Shown here: in pieces, positions 8,423-17,880 of the stretch | Layout: each line of letters starts with the position of its first letter | Position numbering within the stretch: the first letter of the stretch is position 1 | Source of the DNA: Candidatus Kuenenia stuttgartensis | Lineage (GTDB): Bacteria; Planctomycetota; JAKEIC01; DYIT01 | Assembly: GCA_020723505.1 (NCBI GenBank) | Contig: DYIT01000013.1 | Location: 1-46,814, forward strand | Direction: 5' to 3' | DNA: 46,814 nucleotides | Translations under genes and position numbers: made by a program | Notes under the pieces: generated by a model | What the model saw: the letters and a program-made list of their open reading frames with translations, nothing else | The model's database searches: none | What the model was told of the DNA's origin: nothing

Positions 8423-9432
8423 TAGTTCGACTCTCCCTTCATTACCTTCAAGTCCATCCCGAGGTCGAGCCCGAGGTCGGACAGCTTCTTTTTGACCTCC
8501 TTCAGCGAGGTTTTCCCGAAGTTCTTGAACTCGAGCATCTGTTCTTCGGTAATCGAAACGAGGTCCCTCACGGTCTCGATGCCCTCGGTCTTGAGGCAAT
8601 TCGACGCCCTTGCCGAGAAGTCGAGCTCGGTGATTGGCTTGTCAAGCTTGTCCTGCATCTCCTGGGCCTCGATCTCGCTCTTCTTCTGCTCCTCCTCTCT
8701 CGACTTGTCCTTCTGCACCTCCGCCCCGAGGTCGAAGTACTGCACGAAGGGGTTCAGGTGCTTGCGGAGGATTTTCGAGGCCTCGACCAGGGCGTGTTCC
8801 GGAGTCACGGTCCCGTCGGTCCAAATCTCTATAAGGAGCTTGTCGTAGTCCGTCATCTTGCCGACGCGGGTGTTCTCCGAGCGGTACTTGACCCTGAGGA
8901 CCGGCGAGAAAATCGAGTCCACCGGAATCATCCCGATTTCCGAGTTCTCCGAGGTGTTCTCCTCCGCGGTCACGTATCCCCTCCCCCTCCTGACCTCCAT
9001 CTCCATCTTGAACGAGCGCTCCTTGCTGAGCGTGGCAATGAGCATACTCGGATTCGCAATCTCGACGTCGGATTCCGGCGTGATGTCGGCCGCGGTGACA
9101 TCGCCCTTCTTCGCAACGTCGATTCTGAGCGTCTTGGGCGAGTTCCCGAGGAGCTTTACCTTGAGCTGCTTCACGTTGAGCATGATGTCGGCGACGTCCT
9201 CCACCACCCCGGGAATCGTGGAGAACTCGTGCTTCACGCCGTCGATCTTGACCGAGGTAACGGCCGTGCCTTCGATGGAGGACAGCAGGACCCTTCTCAG
9301 GCTGTTCCCAACGGTGATTCCGTACCCCCTCTCGAAAGGTTCGGCTTCGAACAGGCCGTACGACCCGGTCTTGCTATCCTGGTGACAGACGAGTCTCGAA
9401 GGCAACTCCAGATTGCGCCATCTTATCCGCAT
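8422..9432 (-). CDS. rpoA: RNA polymerase subunit alpha
   Basis: 336 residues. The N-terminal assembly domain carries FERGYGITVGNSLRRVLLSS, and the C-terminal domain carries SARASNCLKTEGI. The arginine and asparagine equivalent to E. coli Arg265 and Asn268, which bind UP elements, are kept; this fits the A/T tract upstream of the tRNA-Thr promoter. GGAG lies 7 nt before the ATG at 9432 but only 1 nt before an ATG at 9438, so the inner start is chosen. A charged, glutamine-rich linker joins the two domains. It sits between rpsD and rplQ, the usual alpha-operon position. Confidence 0.97.
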   Translation of the reverse strand: MRIRWRNLELPSRLVCHQDSKTGSYGLFEAEPFERGYGITVGNSLRRVLLSSIEGTAVTSVKIDGVKHEFSTIPGVVEDVADIMLNVKQLKVKLLGNSPKTLRIDVAKKGDVTAADITPESDVEIANPSMLIATLSKERSFKMEMEVRRGRGYVTAEENTSENSEIGMIPVDSIFSPVLRVKYRSENTRVGKMTDYDKLLIEIWTDGTVTPEHALVEASKILRKHLNPFVQYFDLGAEVQKDKSREEEQKKSEIEAQEMQDKLDKPITELDFSARASNCLKTEGIETVRDLVSITEEQMLEFKNFGKTSLKEVKKKLSDLGLDLGMDLKVMKGESN

Positions 9433-9446
9433 CTGCATACTCCTCT

Positions 9447-10073
9447 TTAACGGGAGAGCAACTCGACAACGAGCTGCTCCTCAATCGGAATGGACACGTC
9501 TTCCCTGGTCGGTTCCTTGACGACTGTGATTTCGAGCCCTGCCTCGTTCACTGCGAGCCACGAAACAGGCTCCCTGGTCTTCGCCTGCTCCATGTTCTCC
9601 TTCACCTGCTTTTTGCTGTTCTCGCGGTCCTGTACCGTTATCACGTCGCCCGTCTTGAGCAGGTACGACGGGATGTCCACGCGCTTCCCGTTGACCTTTA
9701 TGTGGCCGTGGCAGACCAGCTGCCTCCCCTGGGCCCTCGAAAGCGCGAATCCGCCCCTGAGCACCGCGTTGTCCAGGCGGGTCTCGATTATCTTCAGGAG
9801 GTTCATGCCCGTGTTCCCCTTTTCGATTTCCGCCATGCGGAAATAGCGCTTGAACTGGCGCTCGAGGAGCCCGTAGAACCTCTTGACCTTCTGTTTCTCC
9901 CTGAGGCCTTTCTTGTAGTCCGAGACCTTGCCGCGCTGCCAGTTGTGCATGCCCGGTACCTTCTCGCGCCTGTGCCACGAGCACTTGACCGTCTCGCAAC
10001 GCGTGCCCTTGAGGAAGAGCTTCGCGCCCTCGCGCCTGCAAAGCCTGCATTTTGCATCAGTATATCTCGCCAT
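9447..10073 (-). CDS. rpsD: 30S ribosomal protein S4, zinc-binding form
   Basis: 208 residues. S4 binds 16S rRNA early in small-subunit assembly. The N-terminus keeps four cysteines (CRLC, then C26 and C31), the zinc-binding version. An S4 RNA-binding domain follows around LVCHGHIKVNGKRVDIPS. The gene is separated from rpsK by 4 nt. In other bacteria S4 represses this operon; no such leader site is identifiable here. Confidence 0.97.
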   Translation of the reverse strand: MARYTDAKCRLCRREGAKLFLKGTRCETVKCSWHRREKVPGMHNWQRGKVSDYKKGLREKQKVKRFYGLLERQFKRYFRMAEIEKGNTGMNLLKIIETRLDNAVLRGGFALSRAQGRQLVCHGHIKVNGKRVDIPSYLLKTGDVITVQDRENSKKQVKENMEQAKTREPVSWLAVNEAGLEITVVKEPTREDVSIPIEEQLVVELLSR

Positions 10074-10077
10074 CTCG

Positions 10078-10449
10078 CTACACCCTCCTTTTCTTGGGCG
10101 GTCTGCAGCCGTTGTGCGGAAGCGGGGTGGTGTCCTCTATGGACTTGATTTCCAGTCCCGCGGCCTGGATGGCCCTGATGGCGGACTCCCTTCCCGCGCC
10201 GGGTCCCTTTATCTTCACCTCGACCTCCTTCACGCCCAGCTTCCGCGCCTTGGCAGCGCAGGCCTCGGCGGCCTTCTGGGCAGCGAACGGGGTGGACTTC
10301 CTCGATCCCTTGTACCCAATCGTCCCGGCGCTGTCCCAGCAGATCATGTTCCCGTTCATGTCGCATATCGAGACAATCGTATTGTTGAAGGAAGCCTTGA
10401 CATTGGCAATCGCCCTGGGTGACACCTTCTTGAACTTCTTCTTCGACAT
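10078..10449 (-). CDS. rpsK: 30S ribosomal protein S11
   Basis: 123 residues, a normal S11 of the 30S platform. Family sequence is plain: [35 protein letters not shown], then the [13 protein letters not shown] loop and the basic end [13 protein letters not shown]. It lies between rpsM (33 nt upstream) and rpsD. Confidence 0.97.
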   Translation of the reverse strand: MSKKKFKKVSPRAIANVKASFNNTIVSICDMNGNMICWDSAGTIGYKGSRKSTPFAAQKAAEACAAKARKLGVKEVEVKIKGPGAGRESAIRAIQAAGLEIKSIEDTTPLPHNGCRPPKKRRV

Positions 10450-10482
10450 ATATGAGACTCCAATCCCGGCCTGTCGATGCTG

Positions 10483-10869
10483 TTAATGCCCGAGGGCCTT
10501 GACGCTCTTCTTGCCGGCCACGGTCTTCCGGGGCCCTTTCCTGGTCCGCGCGTTGGTCCGGGTCCTCTGGCCCCTGACGGGCAGCCCGGCCCTGTGCCTT
10601 TGCCCCCTGTAACAGCGGATGTCCTTGAGCCGCTGTATGTTCTGCGACCTCTCGTGCCGCAACGACCCCTCGATTACGTAGTTCTTCTCGATGTGGGACC
10701 CAATCTTCGCCAACTGGTCCTCCGAGAGCTCCTTGGCGCGGACGGTCCTCTCGATACCGAGCTCCTTCAGTATGCGGATCGAGGTCGCCCGCCCTATCCC
10801 GTAGATGTACGTGAGAGCAATCTCGATATGCTTTTCCGCCGGAATATCGACTCCGCAAAGACGCGGCAT
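10483..10869 (-). CDS. rpsM: 30S ribosomal protein S13
   Basis: 128 residues. S13 sits in the 30S head and contacts L5 and the P-site tRNA. It has a helix-two-turn-helix core (YIYGIGRATS) and the basic C-terminal stretch GQRTRTNARTRKGPRK. AGGAGGT lies 5 nt before the ATG at 10869, ruling out the TTG three bases earlier. Confidence 0.97.
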   Translation of the reverse strand: MPRLCGVDIPAEKHIEIALTYIYGIGRATSIRILKELGIERTVRAKELSEDQLAKIGSHIEKNYVIEGSLRHERSQNIQRLKDIRCYRGQRHRAGLPVRGQRTRTNARTRKGPRKTVAGKKSVKALGH

Positions 10870-10888
10870 CAAATACCTCCTAAGAAAA

Positions 10889-11005
10889 TCAACCCTGCCT
10901 CTGCTTGTGCTTCGGATGCGTCTTGCAGATGACCCTAAGCACGCCCTTGCGCCTTATCAGCTTGCAGTTCTCGCAGATGCGACGTATGGACGCCCTTACT
11001 TTCAT
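10889..11005 (-). CDS. rpmJ: 50S ribosomal protein L36, zinc-binding form
   Basis: A 38-residue protein beginning [20 protein letters not shown]. Cys11, Cys14, Cys27 and His32 form the usual C4-type zinc site of L36. AGGAGGT sits 5 nt upstream of the ATG at 11005; an overlapping ATG at 11010 meets a stop two codons later. Its place between infA and rpsM is the conserved one. Confidence 0.96.
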   Translation of the reverse strand: MKVRASIRRICENCKLIRRKGVLRVICKTHPKHKQRQG

Positions 11006-11023
11006 TTCATACCTCCTTGCCCG

Positions 11024-11239
11024 TCATCCCCGGAAGATTATCCGCCCCTTCTCGAGGTCATAGGGGGACATCTCGAGCTGCACCTTGTCGCCAGGCAGAA
11101 TCCTTATGAAGTGCATCCTCATCTTTCCGGAGACATGGGCCAGGACCTCGTGACCGTTCTCGAGAACAACGATGAACCTCGCGTTCGGGAGGGCCTCCTT
11201 CACCGTGGCCGTCACCCTGATTGGTTCTTCCTTTGCCAT
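11024..11239 (-). CDS. infA: Translation initiation factor IF-1
   Basis: 71 residues, the standard length. IF-1 occupies the ribosomal A site during initiation. The single OB fold is recognisable from [36 protein letters not shown] and the end [14 protein letters not shown]. It lies between map (7 nt upstream) and rpmJ. Confidence 0.97.
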   Translation of the reverse strand: MAKEEPIRVTATVKEALPNARFIVVLENGHEVLAHVSGKMRMHFIRILPGDKVQLEMSPYDLEKGRIIFRG

Positions 11240-11246
11240 CTTTCGC

Positions 11247-12008
11247 TCAATTCCTGGTGAGGATTTCCGCGCACTCGCCGGTCACAAGGACCGTATGCTC
11301 GAAATGCGATGAGAGCTTCCCGTCCGCGGTGACAACCGTCCAGCGGTTCGGCAGCTCCCTAGTGTCCCCGGTCCCCTCGTTGACCATCGGCTCTATCGCG
11401 AGGGTCATCCCGGGCTTCAGGACCAGGTTCATGTCGAACGAATCCGAAACGAAGTTCGGTATCTGCGGGTCCTCGTGGAGCCTGCGGCCGATTCCGTGCC
11501 CCACGTATTTCCGCACCACCGAGAATCCCCTCGATTCCGCGTACTCCTGAATCGCGCGGCACACTTCCCCCATCCTGCTGCCCGCCTTCGCCGCCAGGAT
11601 TGCCGCGTCCAGCGCGCCGCTGCAGGTGTCCACCAGCCGCGCGGCCTTTTCGGATATCTTCCCCACGGGGAAGGTCTTCGCGCCGTCCCCGTAGTAGTTC
11701 TTGTACTTCACGCCGACGTCCACCGAGACGATGTCGCCTTCGACGAGCTTCCTCGGACCAGGAATCCCGTGGACCACCTGCTCGTTGACCGAGATGCACG
11801 TGTTGGCCGGATATCCCCTGTAATTGCGGAAGGCCATCCCGCCGCCCCTGCTCTCCACGAACCCGGTGATGAGGCTGTCCAGCTCGCCAGTGGTCACGCC
11901 CGGCTTCAGCTCCTTCTCCACGAAATCGAGGCTTCCCGCGACGAGCCCGCATGCCACCCGCATGATCTCTATCTCCCTCGTTGATTTTATTTCAGGAAGC
12001 CCCATCAT
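11247..12008 (-). CDS. map: Methionine aminopeptidase, type I
   Basis: 253 residues. It removes the initiator methionine from new proteins. Metal ligands are in the expected places: the aspartates of SVDVGV and YGDGAK, the histidine of [14 protein letters not shown], and the glutamates of AIEPMV and HFEHTVLV. There is no N-terminal zinc domain, so it is the short bacterial type. Its first ATG overlaps the adk stop (ATGA); a second ATG follows at once. The adk-map-infA order is typical. Confidence 0.97.
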   Translation of the reverse strand: MMGLPEIKSTREIEIMRVACGLVAGSLDFVEKELKPGVTTGELDSLITGFVESRGGGMAFRNYRGYPANTCISVNEQVVHGIPGPRKLVEGDIVSVDVGVKYKNYYGDGAKTFPVGKISEKAARLVDTCSGALDAAILAAKAGSRMGEVCRAIQEYAESRGFSVVRKYVGHGIGRRLHEDPQIPNFVSDSFDMNLVLKPGMTLAIEPMVNEGTGDTRELPNRWTVVTADGKLSSHFEHTVLVTGECAEILTRN

Positions 12009-12673
12009 TGCGCTCCCTTCAACTGCTTGTACAGGAGCGCCGCTATCTCCTCCACCTCCCCGCCGCCGGGAATCGTCCTCAGAATCCCCCTGGTCTCGTA
12101 ATAATCAATCAGGCTCTTCGTGCTCTTCTCGTACACCTTAAGCCTGTTCTCAATCGTGGCAGGCCTGTCGTCGGCCCTCTGCACGAGTTTGCTCCCGCAG
12201 GAATCGCAGACGCCAGTCTTCTTCGGCGGCATGGTCCTCACGTGGAAGCCCGCCCCGCAGGAGGGGCATGCGCGTCGGCCGGAGAGCCGCTCAATCAGCA
12301 TGGCCCTCGGCGCGTCGATGAATGCGACGGCATCCAGCCTCGACTTGAGCTTTTCGAGGGCAGCGTCCAGGCTCTTTGCCTGCTCGATGTTCCTCGGGTA
12401 TCCGTCGAGCACGTACCCCTTCCCGGAACAGTCCGGCATTGCAAGCCTCTTCTCGAGGAGATTGAGCACCAGAGCGTCGGGCACCAGCTCGCCCTTGTCC
12501 ATGAATTCCTTGGCCTTGAGACCGGGCTGCGTCCCGTCCGCGACCGCTTGCCTCAAGAGGTCTCCGGTCGAGATGTGGCAGAGTCCGAGCCTCTCGCAGA
12601 ACAGCTTGGCCTGCGTCCCCTTGCCCGCGCCCGGCGGTCCGAGGAACACCGCTCTCATGAGGGGTTCTTTCAC
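12005..12673 (-). CDS. adk: Adenylate kinase, zinc-type LID
   Basis: 222 residues. It catalyses ATP + AMP = 2 ADP. The P-loop GPPGAGKGTQ is near the N-terminus. The LID contains CPSC and CDSC pairs, the zinc-binding long form seen in many Gram-positive bacteria and some others. The GTG at 12673 overlaps the secY stop as TAGTG; an in-frame ATG at 12658 (217 residues, MRAVFLGPPG) is equally plausible. It lies between secY and map as usual. Confidence 0.96.
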   Translation of the reverse strand: MKEPLMRAVFLGPPGAGKGTQAKLFCERLGLCHISTGDLLRQAVADGTQPGLKAKEFMDKGELVPDALVLNLLEKRLAMPDCSGKGYVLDGYPRNIEQAKSLDAALEKLKSRLDAVAFIDAPRAMLIERLSGRRACPSCGAGFHVRTMPPKKTGVCDSCGSKLVQRADDRPATIENRLKVYEKSTKSLIDYYETRGILRTIPGGGEVEEIAALLYKQLKGAQ

Positions 12674-13995
12674 TACCGTCTTCCCCTTATCCCCCCGCCT
12701 CCGCCCATGAATCCCTGGTAATGGCGCATGAGGAGGTGCGACTCGACTTTCTGGACGACGTCAAGGGCGACACCGACGACGATGAGCAGCGACGTGCCGC
12801 CAAGGAAGAACACGAATCCGACGCGCGCGACCTGGTACAGCACCATGGGGAAGACGGCGATGAACGCCAGGAATCCCGCGCCCGCGAGCGTCACCCTGAT
12901 TATTATCTTCTCGAGATAGGCGGCCGTCTTCTTGCCCGGCCTTATGCCCGGTATCGACGAGCCGTATTCCTTCATGTTCTTGGCCATCTCGACGGGGTTG
13001 AATATCAGCGAGTTCCAGAAGAAGCAGAAGAAGAACGTCAGCGCGATGTAGAAGACGACGTACAGGAACCCCCCCGTCTGAAGAAGCCTCGTGAGCTCAG
13101 AATCCTGGCCCAGAATCCTCCCGATTAGGCCCGGGAATATCATCAGCGATGAGGCGAATATTATCGGGATGACTCCGGCCATGTTCACGCGCAGGGGCAT
13201 GAAATGGTGCTGGCCGCCGTAGACGCGCCTCCCGCGCATCTGCTTGGCCTGCTGCACCGGAATCCTGCGCTGCCCCTGCTGTATGAACACGACACCCATG
13301 ACCGTGAATACGAAGCCGACTATGAGCAGGACTATGGCCATGTAGTGAATCTGGTTGCGCCCCACGAGCTCGAACAGCTCGGTAAGGTTGTGAGGTAGCC
13401 TCGCGATGATTCCGGACATGATTATGAGCGAGATTCCGTTGCCTATGCCGTGGTCGTCTATCTGCTTGCCGAGCCAGATGAGGAACATTGCGCCTGCGGT
13501 CAGGGTCAGCACGGCCAGCGCAATCCACGCCACAGTCCTTCCCGGCACGAGCCCGAGGGCCGGCTGGGACAGCTGCTGCACAACGAACGTCCCCTGTATG
13601 ACGCAAATCAGAATCGTGGAGTACTTCGTGTACTGCTCGATTCTCAGCCTGCCTGCCGCCCCTTCCTTGGAGATGGCCTCGAGCTTCGGTATGACCTTGG
13701 TGAGGAGCTGAAAGATGATTGCCGCGCTGATGTACGGCATGATTCCGAGCGAGAAGACCGTGAAATCCAGGATGCCTCCGCCGGACACGAGGTCGGCAAG
13801 CTTGAAGAGGGAGCCCAGGGGAGTGGTCGTCAGCTTCTGGACGAGCTCGTCTATCTTCGACGTGTCGACGCCGGGAATGGGGATGAAAAACCCCAGGCGG
13901 TAGATGACGAGCATGAGTAGAGTGAACCCGATCTTTTTCCTGAGTTCGGGTATCCGCATCATATTCTGGAGGCTGTCGACGAAATTCTGGAGCAT
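12673..13995 (-). CDS. secY: Protein translocase channel subunit SecY
   Basis: 440 residues, the normal size for this ten-helix channel. The first helix and plug region (FFIPIPGVD, then SGGGILDFTVFSLGIMPYISA), the cytoplasmic loop EGAAGRLRIEQYTKY, and GRRVYGGQHHFMPLRVNMAGVIP are all standard. It pairs with SecE, encoded about 22 kb upstream and much enlarged in this organism. The C-terminal tail is glycine- and arginine-rich. It follows rplO by 9 nt. Confidence 0.97.
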   Translation of the reverse strand: MLQNFVDSLQNMMRIPELRKKIGFTLLMLVIYRLGFFIPIPGVDTSKIDELVQKLTTTPLGSLFKLADLVSGGGILDFTVFSLGIMPYISAAIIFQLLTKVIPKLEAISKEGAAGRLRIEQYTKYSTILICVIQGTFVVQQLSQPALGLVPGRTVAWIALAVLTLTAGAMFLIWLGKQIDDHGIGNGISLIIMSGIIARLPHNLTELFELVGRNQIHYMAIVLLIVGFVFTVMGVVFIQQGQRRIPVQQAKQMRGRRVYGGQHHFMPLRVNMAGVIPIIFASSLMIFPGLIGRILGQDSELTRLLQTGGFLYVVFYIALTFFFCFFWNSLIFNPVEMAKNMKEYGSSIPGIRPGKKTAAYLEKIIIRVTLAGAGFLAFIAVFPMVLYQVARVGFVFFLGGTSLLIVVGVALDVVQKVESHLLMRHYQGFMGGGGGIRGRR

Positions 13996-14004
13996 CCGCG
14001 GACC

Positions 14005-14448
14005 TCAAATCACCAATACGGTTCCCTTAGCGCCCTCGATTTTCTCAACCGCCGATTTCGAGAAGGCGTGCGCTTTCACCTCGAGCTTCACAGTGAGCTC
14101 CCCGGCCCCGAGAATCTTTACGCGGTCGGGCCGGCCCCTGAAGAGCCCCGCGCCTGCAAGGGCTCCGGGGTCCACGGTCGATCCCGGCTCGAAAACGTTG
14201 AGGTCGCCGACGTTGACGACAGCCGTCTCCAGCGCGAACCTCGCATTCTTGAATCCGCGCTTGGGGAGCTTCCTTATCGTCGCAAGGCGTCCGCCCTCGA
14301 ACGTAGGCCTGCGGGAATACCCCGTCCGGGCCTTCTGGCCCTTGTCGCCCCGCCCGCAGGTCTTGCCGTGACCGTTGCCCACGCCGCGGCCGACCCTCTT
14401 CTTCCCCCTGCATGGGGTCGCCCCCTCGTTGAGCTTCTTCATGTCCAT
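14005..14448 (-). CDS. rplO: 50S ribosomal protein L15
   Basis: 147 residues. The N-terminal glycine/arginine-rich part (RVGRGVGNGHGKTCGRGDKG, then RRPTFEGG) and the C-terminal L18e-like fold with GAGELTVKL are clear. The ATG at 14448 is followed by another two codons on; neither has a strong ribosome-binding site. Only 29 nt separate it from rpsE, so rpmD (L30), often found there, is absent. Confidence 0.97.
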   Translation of the reverse strand: MDMKKLNEGATPCRGKKRVGRGVGNGHGKTCGRGDKGQKARTGYSRRPTFEGGRLATIRKLPKRGFKNARFALETAVVNVGDLNVFEPGSTVDPGALAGAGLFRGRPDRVKILGAGELTVKLEVKAHAFSKSAVEKIEGAKGTVLVI

Positions 14449-14477
14449 CCGTAGGCCGTTTCAATCAAGAGGATCCG

Positions 14478-14987
14478 CTACCCGAGCTTGACGCCCCTGA
14501 GCTTCTCCACTTCCTCAAGCGATTTGAGCCTCAAGAGCCCGTCCATCGTCGCCTTGACCAGGTTCACTGGATTCGTGCTTCCATAAGCCTTGGTCAGGAT
14601 GTCCTTGATGCCGGCCAGTGAAAGCACCGATTTCACCGCCGTGCCCGCGATAATCCCCGTGCCGGGCGCGGCCGGAATCATGACGACCTTAGAGGCCCTG
14701 AACCTTCCGGTTATCCTGTGCGGGATGGTATCGCCCTTGATTGAAATCCGGTACAGGTCCTTCCGGGCGTTTATTTCAGCCTTCTCTACCGCAGGAGGCA
14801 CCTCGTTCGCCTTGCCGAATCCGATGCCCACCGTTCCGCCCTTGTTGCCGACGGCCACCAGCGCGGAGAAGCTGAACCTCCTCCCGCCTTTCACGACCGT
14901 GGCGCAGCGGTTAATCGATATGAGCTGGTTCTCGGTCTCCGTTTCGTTCGGATTGACCGGCGTCTTGTACACGTTCTTCCACTTCAC
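14478..14987 (-). CDS. rpsE: 30S ribosomal protein S5
   Basis: 169 residues. The N-terminal double-stranded RNA-binding part has the loop VVKGGRRFSFSALVAVGN, and the C-terminal part has AAPGTGIIAG. Both are important for decoding fidelity. AGGAG lies 6 nt before a GTG at 14987 but touches a TTG at 14993, so the GTG is chosen. Its neighbours are rplR and rplO. Confidence 0.96.
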   Translation of the reverse strand: MKWKNVYKTPVNPNETETENQLISINRCATVVKGGRRFSFSALVAVGNKGGTVGIGFGKANEVPPAVEKAEINARKDLYRISIKGDTIPHRITGRFRASKVVMIPAAPGTGIIAGTAVKSVLSLAGIKDILTKAYGSTNPVNLVKATMDGLLRLKSLEEVEKLRGVKLG

Positions 14988-15010
14988 CGGCAACTCCTGC
15001 CAAAATCTGC

Positions 15011-15382
15011 TCAGAACTTGAGGCCGGCTTCCCTGGCCGCGTCCGCCATGGCCTTGATCCTCCCGTGGTATTTGAAACCGCCACGGTCGAAGACAACGGC
15101 CTTTATCCCCGCCTGGGCCGCCTTCGCGGCTATGTCCTTGCCCACCAGCTTCGCGGAATCGGTCTTCTTGGTGCCCGCCTTCATGTTTTCCCTGACTTCC
15201 TTGACCAGAGTCGACGATGAGAGCAGGGTCCGGCCCGCCTCGTCGTCGATGAGCTGGCAGTAGAAGTGCTTGAGGCTCTTGAAGACCGCGAGCCTGGGCT
15301 TCCCGGGAGTGCCCCTCACCTTCTTGCGGGTGCGAATCCGCTTCCGCATCCGCTTCGTTTCCTTCAGCTTGTTCAACTTCAT
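15011..15382 (-). CDS. rplR: 50S ribosomal protein L18
   Basis: 123 residues, normal length. L18 carries 5S rRNA with L5. Family sequence includes the basic N-terminus [33 protein letters not shown], and the end [21 protein letters not shown]. It lies between rplF and rpsE. Confidence 0.97.
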   Translation of the reverse strand: MKLNKLKETKRMRKRIRTRKKVRGTPGKPRLAVFKSLKHFYCQLIDDEAGRTLLSSSTLVKEVRENMKAGTKKTDSAKLVGKDIAAKAAQAGIKAVVFDRGGFKYHGRIKAMADAAREAGLKF

Positions 15383-15404
15383 CTGGATGAATCCGACTGG
15401 CTGG

Positions 15405-15959
15405 CTAGCCGCCCGTGGCGCCGGCCTGCGTCTTGCCCGCCTTGCGCCTGACGACTTCGCCCATGTACCTTACGCCCTTGCCCTTGTACGAGTCGGGGGG
15501 CTTTACCCTCCTCACGTTCGCCGTGAACTGCCCGAGCAGCTGCTTGTCGGCGCCCCGCACTATGACGTTCTTCGTCTTCGGCGGGATTTCGACGTTCAAT
15601 CCCTTGGGTATCGGGATTACGATGTCGTTGCAAAAACCCACCTGGAGAATCAGGTTCTGCCCCTCGATTCTCGCCTGGTATCCGACGCCCTCGATTTGCA
15701 GCGTCTTCTCGAATCCCTCGGTCACGCCGCGCACCATGTTGTTCACCAGCGCCCTCGCGAGCCCGTGCATCGCGGACGCGCGTCTGCCCTCGGATGTCCT
15801 CTCGACAGTGACGGCCGACGGCCCGATTTTCAGCGCCACCAGGTCTGGCAGCCTGAGGGCCAACTCTCCCTTGGGTCCCTTCACCGTGACCTCGCCCTTC
15901 GATTCCCTTACCTCGACCCCCTTGGGCAGGGCCACGGGCTTCTTTCCGATTCTTGACAC
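15405..15959 (-). CDS. rplF: 50S ribosomal protein L6
   Basis: 184 residues with the two repeated L6 domains. It begins [17 protein letters not shown] and has [19 protein letters not shown] between them. The C-terminal signature [20 protein letters not shown] is intact. A short Gly/Ala-rich tail follows. Confidence 0.97.
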   Translation of the reverse strand: MSRIGKKPVALPKGVEVRESKGEVTVKGPKGELALRLPDLVALKIGPSAVTVERTSEGRRASAMHGLARALVNNMVRGVTEGFEKTLQIEGVGYQARIEGQNLILQVGFCNDIVIPIPKGLNVEIPPKTKNVIVRGADKQLLGQFTANVRRVKPPDSYKGKGVRYMGEVVRRKAGKTQAGATGG

Positions 15960-15980
15960 TTTATACCTCCGGGAGGCGCA

Positions 15981-16379
15981 TCAGATTATCGTAAGCAGCA
16001 GTTCTCCGCCAATCTTGTCCCGGCGGCACTGCCTGTCGCTCATAATCCCCTTGGACGTGGAGAACACCGAGATCCCCATGCCGTCCAGCACCGGTTCGAT
16101 GCCTTCGACGCCGACGTAGACCCTTCTGCCGGGCGTGCTCCTGCGCGTGATTTGATTAATCACGTACTCCCTGCTCGGCCCGTACTTGAGCACTACCCTG
16201 AGCGTCTTGAGCTTGCCTTCGCCGAAAACGAGGTAATCCTTGATGAATCCCTCCTCCTTGATGATCTTGAGGATTGACTCTTTCATCGTCGAGAATGGGA
16301 CGTCGGCTTTCTCGCGCCTTATCGCGTTGGCGTTCCTGATTCTCGTAAGCATGTCAGCAATCGGATCCGTGATTGCCAT
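15981..16379 (-). CDS. rpsH: 30S ribosomal protein S8
   Basis: 132 residues. S8 binds the central domain of 16S rRNA and in other bacteria represses its own operon. It starts with ITDPIADMLTRIRNAN and ends with the conserved STSKGIMSDRQCRRDKIGGE. It lies 15 nt after rpsN. Confidence 0.97.
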   Translation of the reverse strand: MAITDPIADMLTRIRNANAIRREKADVPFSTMKESILKIIKEEGFIKDYLVFGEGKLKTLRVVLKYGPSREYVINQITRRSTPGRRVYVGVEGIEPVLDGMGISVFSTSKGIMSDRQCRRDKIGGELLLTII

Positions 16380-16394
16380 CTCGGCCTTCCTTTC

Positions 16395-16580
16395 TCACCA
16401 CGAAGCCTTGCGCACGCCCGGGATGAGGCCCTTCGAGGCCATATTCCGGAAGCAAATCCTGCAAAGCTGGAATTTGCGGTAGTATCCCCGCCTCCTGCCG
16501 CAAATCTGGCAGCGGTTCACCCTTCTCGAGCTGAACTTCGGGGGCCTCGCGGCCTTGACTTTCCAGGCTGTCGTAGCCAA
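16395..16580 (-). CDS. rpsN: 30S ribosomal protein S14, short zinc-binding form
   Basis: 61 residues from a TTG start, exactly the size of the zinc (type Z) S14. CQIC and CRIC pairs bind the metal, and the end [11 protein letters not shown] is standard. GGGAGGT lies 7 nt before the TTG at 16580. No ATG is available at this position, and a start at 16607 would add nine residues not seen in the family. Confidence 0.95.
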   Translation of the reverse strand: MATTAWKVKAARPPKFSSRRVNRCQICGRRRGYYRKFQLCRICFRNMASKGLIPGVRKASW

Positions 16581-16603
16581 ATAGAAAACCTCCCAAAAAG
16601 CCG

Positions 16604-17146
16604 TCAATCTCCCTTGAACGGCATCCCGAACATCTTGAGCAGGTCCAGCGACTTCTCGTCGTCGCTGTTCTTTACGACGATGGTCACGTTCAGCCCCTGC
16701 ACGAACTCGACCTTGTCAATCGCTATCTCGGGGAACACGAACTGCTCCGTTATACCCATGGAGTAGTTCCCCCTCCCGTCGAAGGACTTCGGGTTGAGCC
16801 CCCGGAAGTCCCTGATTCGCGGGATGACGATGTTTACGAGCCTGTCGAAGAACTCGTACATCCTCTCGCGCCTGAGCGTGACCTTGCATCCGATGGCCAT
16901 GCCCTGGCGCAGCCTGAACGTGGAGACCGATTTCTTGGCGTTGCAGATAATCGGTTTCTGGCCCGTGATCATCGCGAGGTCCTCCATGACCGTGTCGAGG
17001 ACCTTCCTGTTCTCGGTCGCCTTGCCGACTCCCATGCTCACCATGATCTTGTCGAGCTTCGGGACGGCCATCACGTTCTTGAACCCGTACTTCCGCATTA
17101 TCTGCGGGACGATTTCCTGCCTGTACTGATCAAGAAGTCTTGCCAT
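16604..17146 (-). CDS. rplE: 50S ribosomal protein L5
   Basis: 180 residues. L5 binds 5S rRNA and touches S13 across the subunit interface. Recognisable stretches are [15 protein letters not shown], the [14 protein letters not shown] strand, and [18 protein letters not shown]. An AAGG 5 nt upstream supports the ATG at 17146; an upstream ATG at 17161 and a GTG at 17164 would give a longer, less usual N-terminus. Confidence 0.96.
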   Translation of the reverse strand: MARLLDQYRQEIVPQIMRKYGFKNVMAVPKLDKIMVSMGVGKATENRKVLDTVMEDLAMITGQKPIICNAKKSVSTFRLRQGMAIGCKVTLRRERMYEFFDRLVNIVIPRIRDFRGLNPKSFDGRGNYSMGITEQFVFPEIAIDKVEFVQGLNVTIVVKNSDDEKSLDLLKMFGMPFKGD

Positions 17147-17176
17147 TGCCACCTTGCGCATCACTGGCGACGGCCG

Positions 17177-17482
17177 TCAAACCTGGCCGCCGCATTTCCT
17201 GCAAACCCTGGTCTTGGACGGCGCTTCGCCCGTCCTCCTGACCTTCACGCCCTTGTTGCACGTGGGGCAGAACAGCATCAGCTTCGAAGGCTCAATCGGA
17301 GCCTCCTTCTGGACCCTGCCCCCGGCAGGAGTCTTCTGCGTCCTTCTCACGTGCTTCCAGATGTAGTTCACCCCCTCGACGATGAGGCGCCTGCCGTCCG
17401 GGGCCAGGGCCAGCACCCTCGCCTTCTTCCCCTTGTCGTCTCCGGAGATGACCACGACCGTGTCGTTCTTCCGTATCTTCAT
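17177..17482 (-). CDS. rplX: 50S ribosomal protein L24 with zinc ribbon
   Basis: 101 residues. The KOW-type N-terminus (NDTVVVISGDDKGKKARVLA) is followed by a C-terminal CPTC...CRKC pair that probably binds zinc. GAGG lies 6 nt before the ATG at 17482. A TTG overlapping the rplN stop is less likely because it has no ribosome-binding site. L24 starts large-subunit assembly. Confidence 0.96.
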   Translation of the reverse strand: MKIRKNDTVVVISGDDKGKKARVLALAPDGRRLIVEGVNYIWKHVRRTQKTPAGGRVQKEAPIEPSKLMLFCPTCNKGVKVRRTGEAPSKTRVCRKCGGQV

Positions 17483-17490
17483 CGCCAGCC

Positions 17491-17859
17491 TCAAACCACC
17501 TCAGCCGCGAGGGACACTATCTTCATGAATCCCTTCTTCCTAAGCTCCCTGGCCACGGCGCCGAAGATGCGCGTGCCCTTCGGATTCTCCGAATCGGCAA
17601 GCAGCACCATCGCGTTTCGGTCGAACTTCACGTACGACCCGTCCTCGCGCCGTACGTTGTATTTCATCCTGACGACCACCCCGCGGACCACCGTCCCCTG
17701 CTTCACCTCGGCCCCGGGAATGGCCTTCTTGACCGATCCCACGATGATGTCGCCGAGCCCCGCGTACCGCCTCCGGGTGCCGCCGAGGACCTTTATGCAC
17801 ATCACCGTCTTCGCCCCGGTGTTGTCCGCAACGTCTAGTCTCGTCTGCTGCTGAATCAT
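17491..17859 (-). CDS. rplN: 50S ribosomal protein L14
   Basis: 122 residues, the exact usual length. It begins [17 protein letters not shown] and contains [18 protein letters not shown] and RDENxKGTRIFG-type sequence ([18 protein letters not shown]). It lies between rpsQ and rplX. Confidence 0.97.
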   Translation of the reverse strand: MIQQQTRLDVADNTGAKTVMCIKVLGGTRRRYAGLGDIIVGSVKKAIPGAEVKQGTVVRGVVVRMKYNVRREDGSYVKFDRNAMVLLADSENPKGTRIFGAVARELRKKGFMKIVSLAAEVV

Positions 17860-17880
17860 GTTGTCACCATGCCTGGCTTG

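Noticed and set aside
14449-14477. Hidden rpmD (L30) between rpsE and rplO
   Set aside because: Only 29 nt are available; many bacteria lack L30 at this site.
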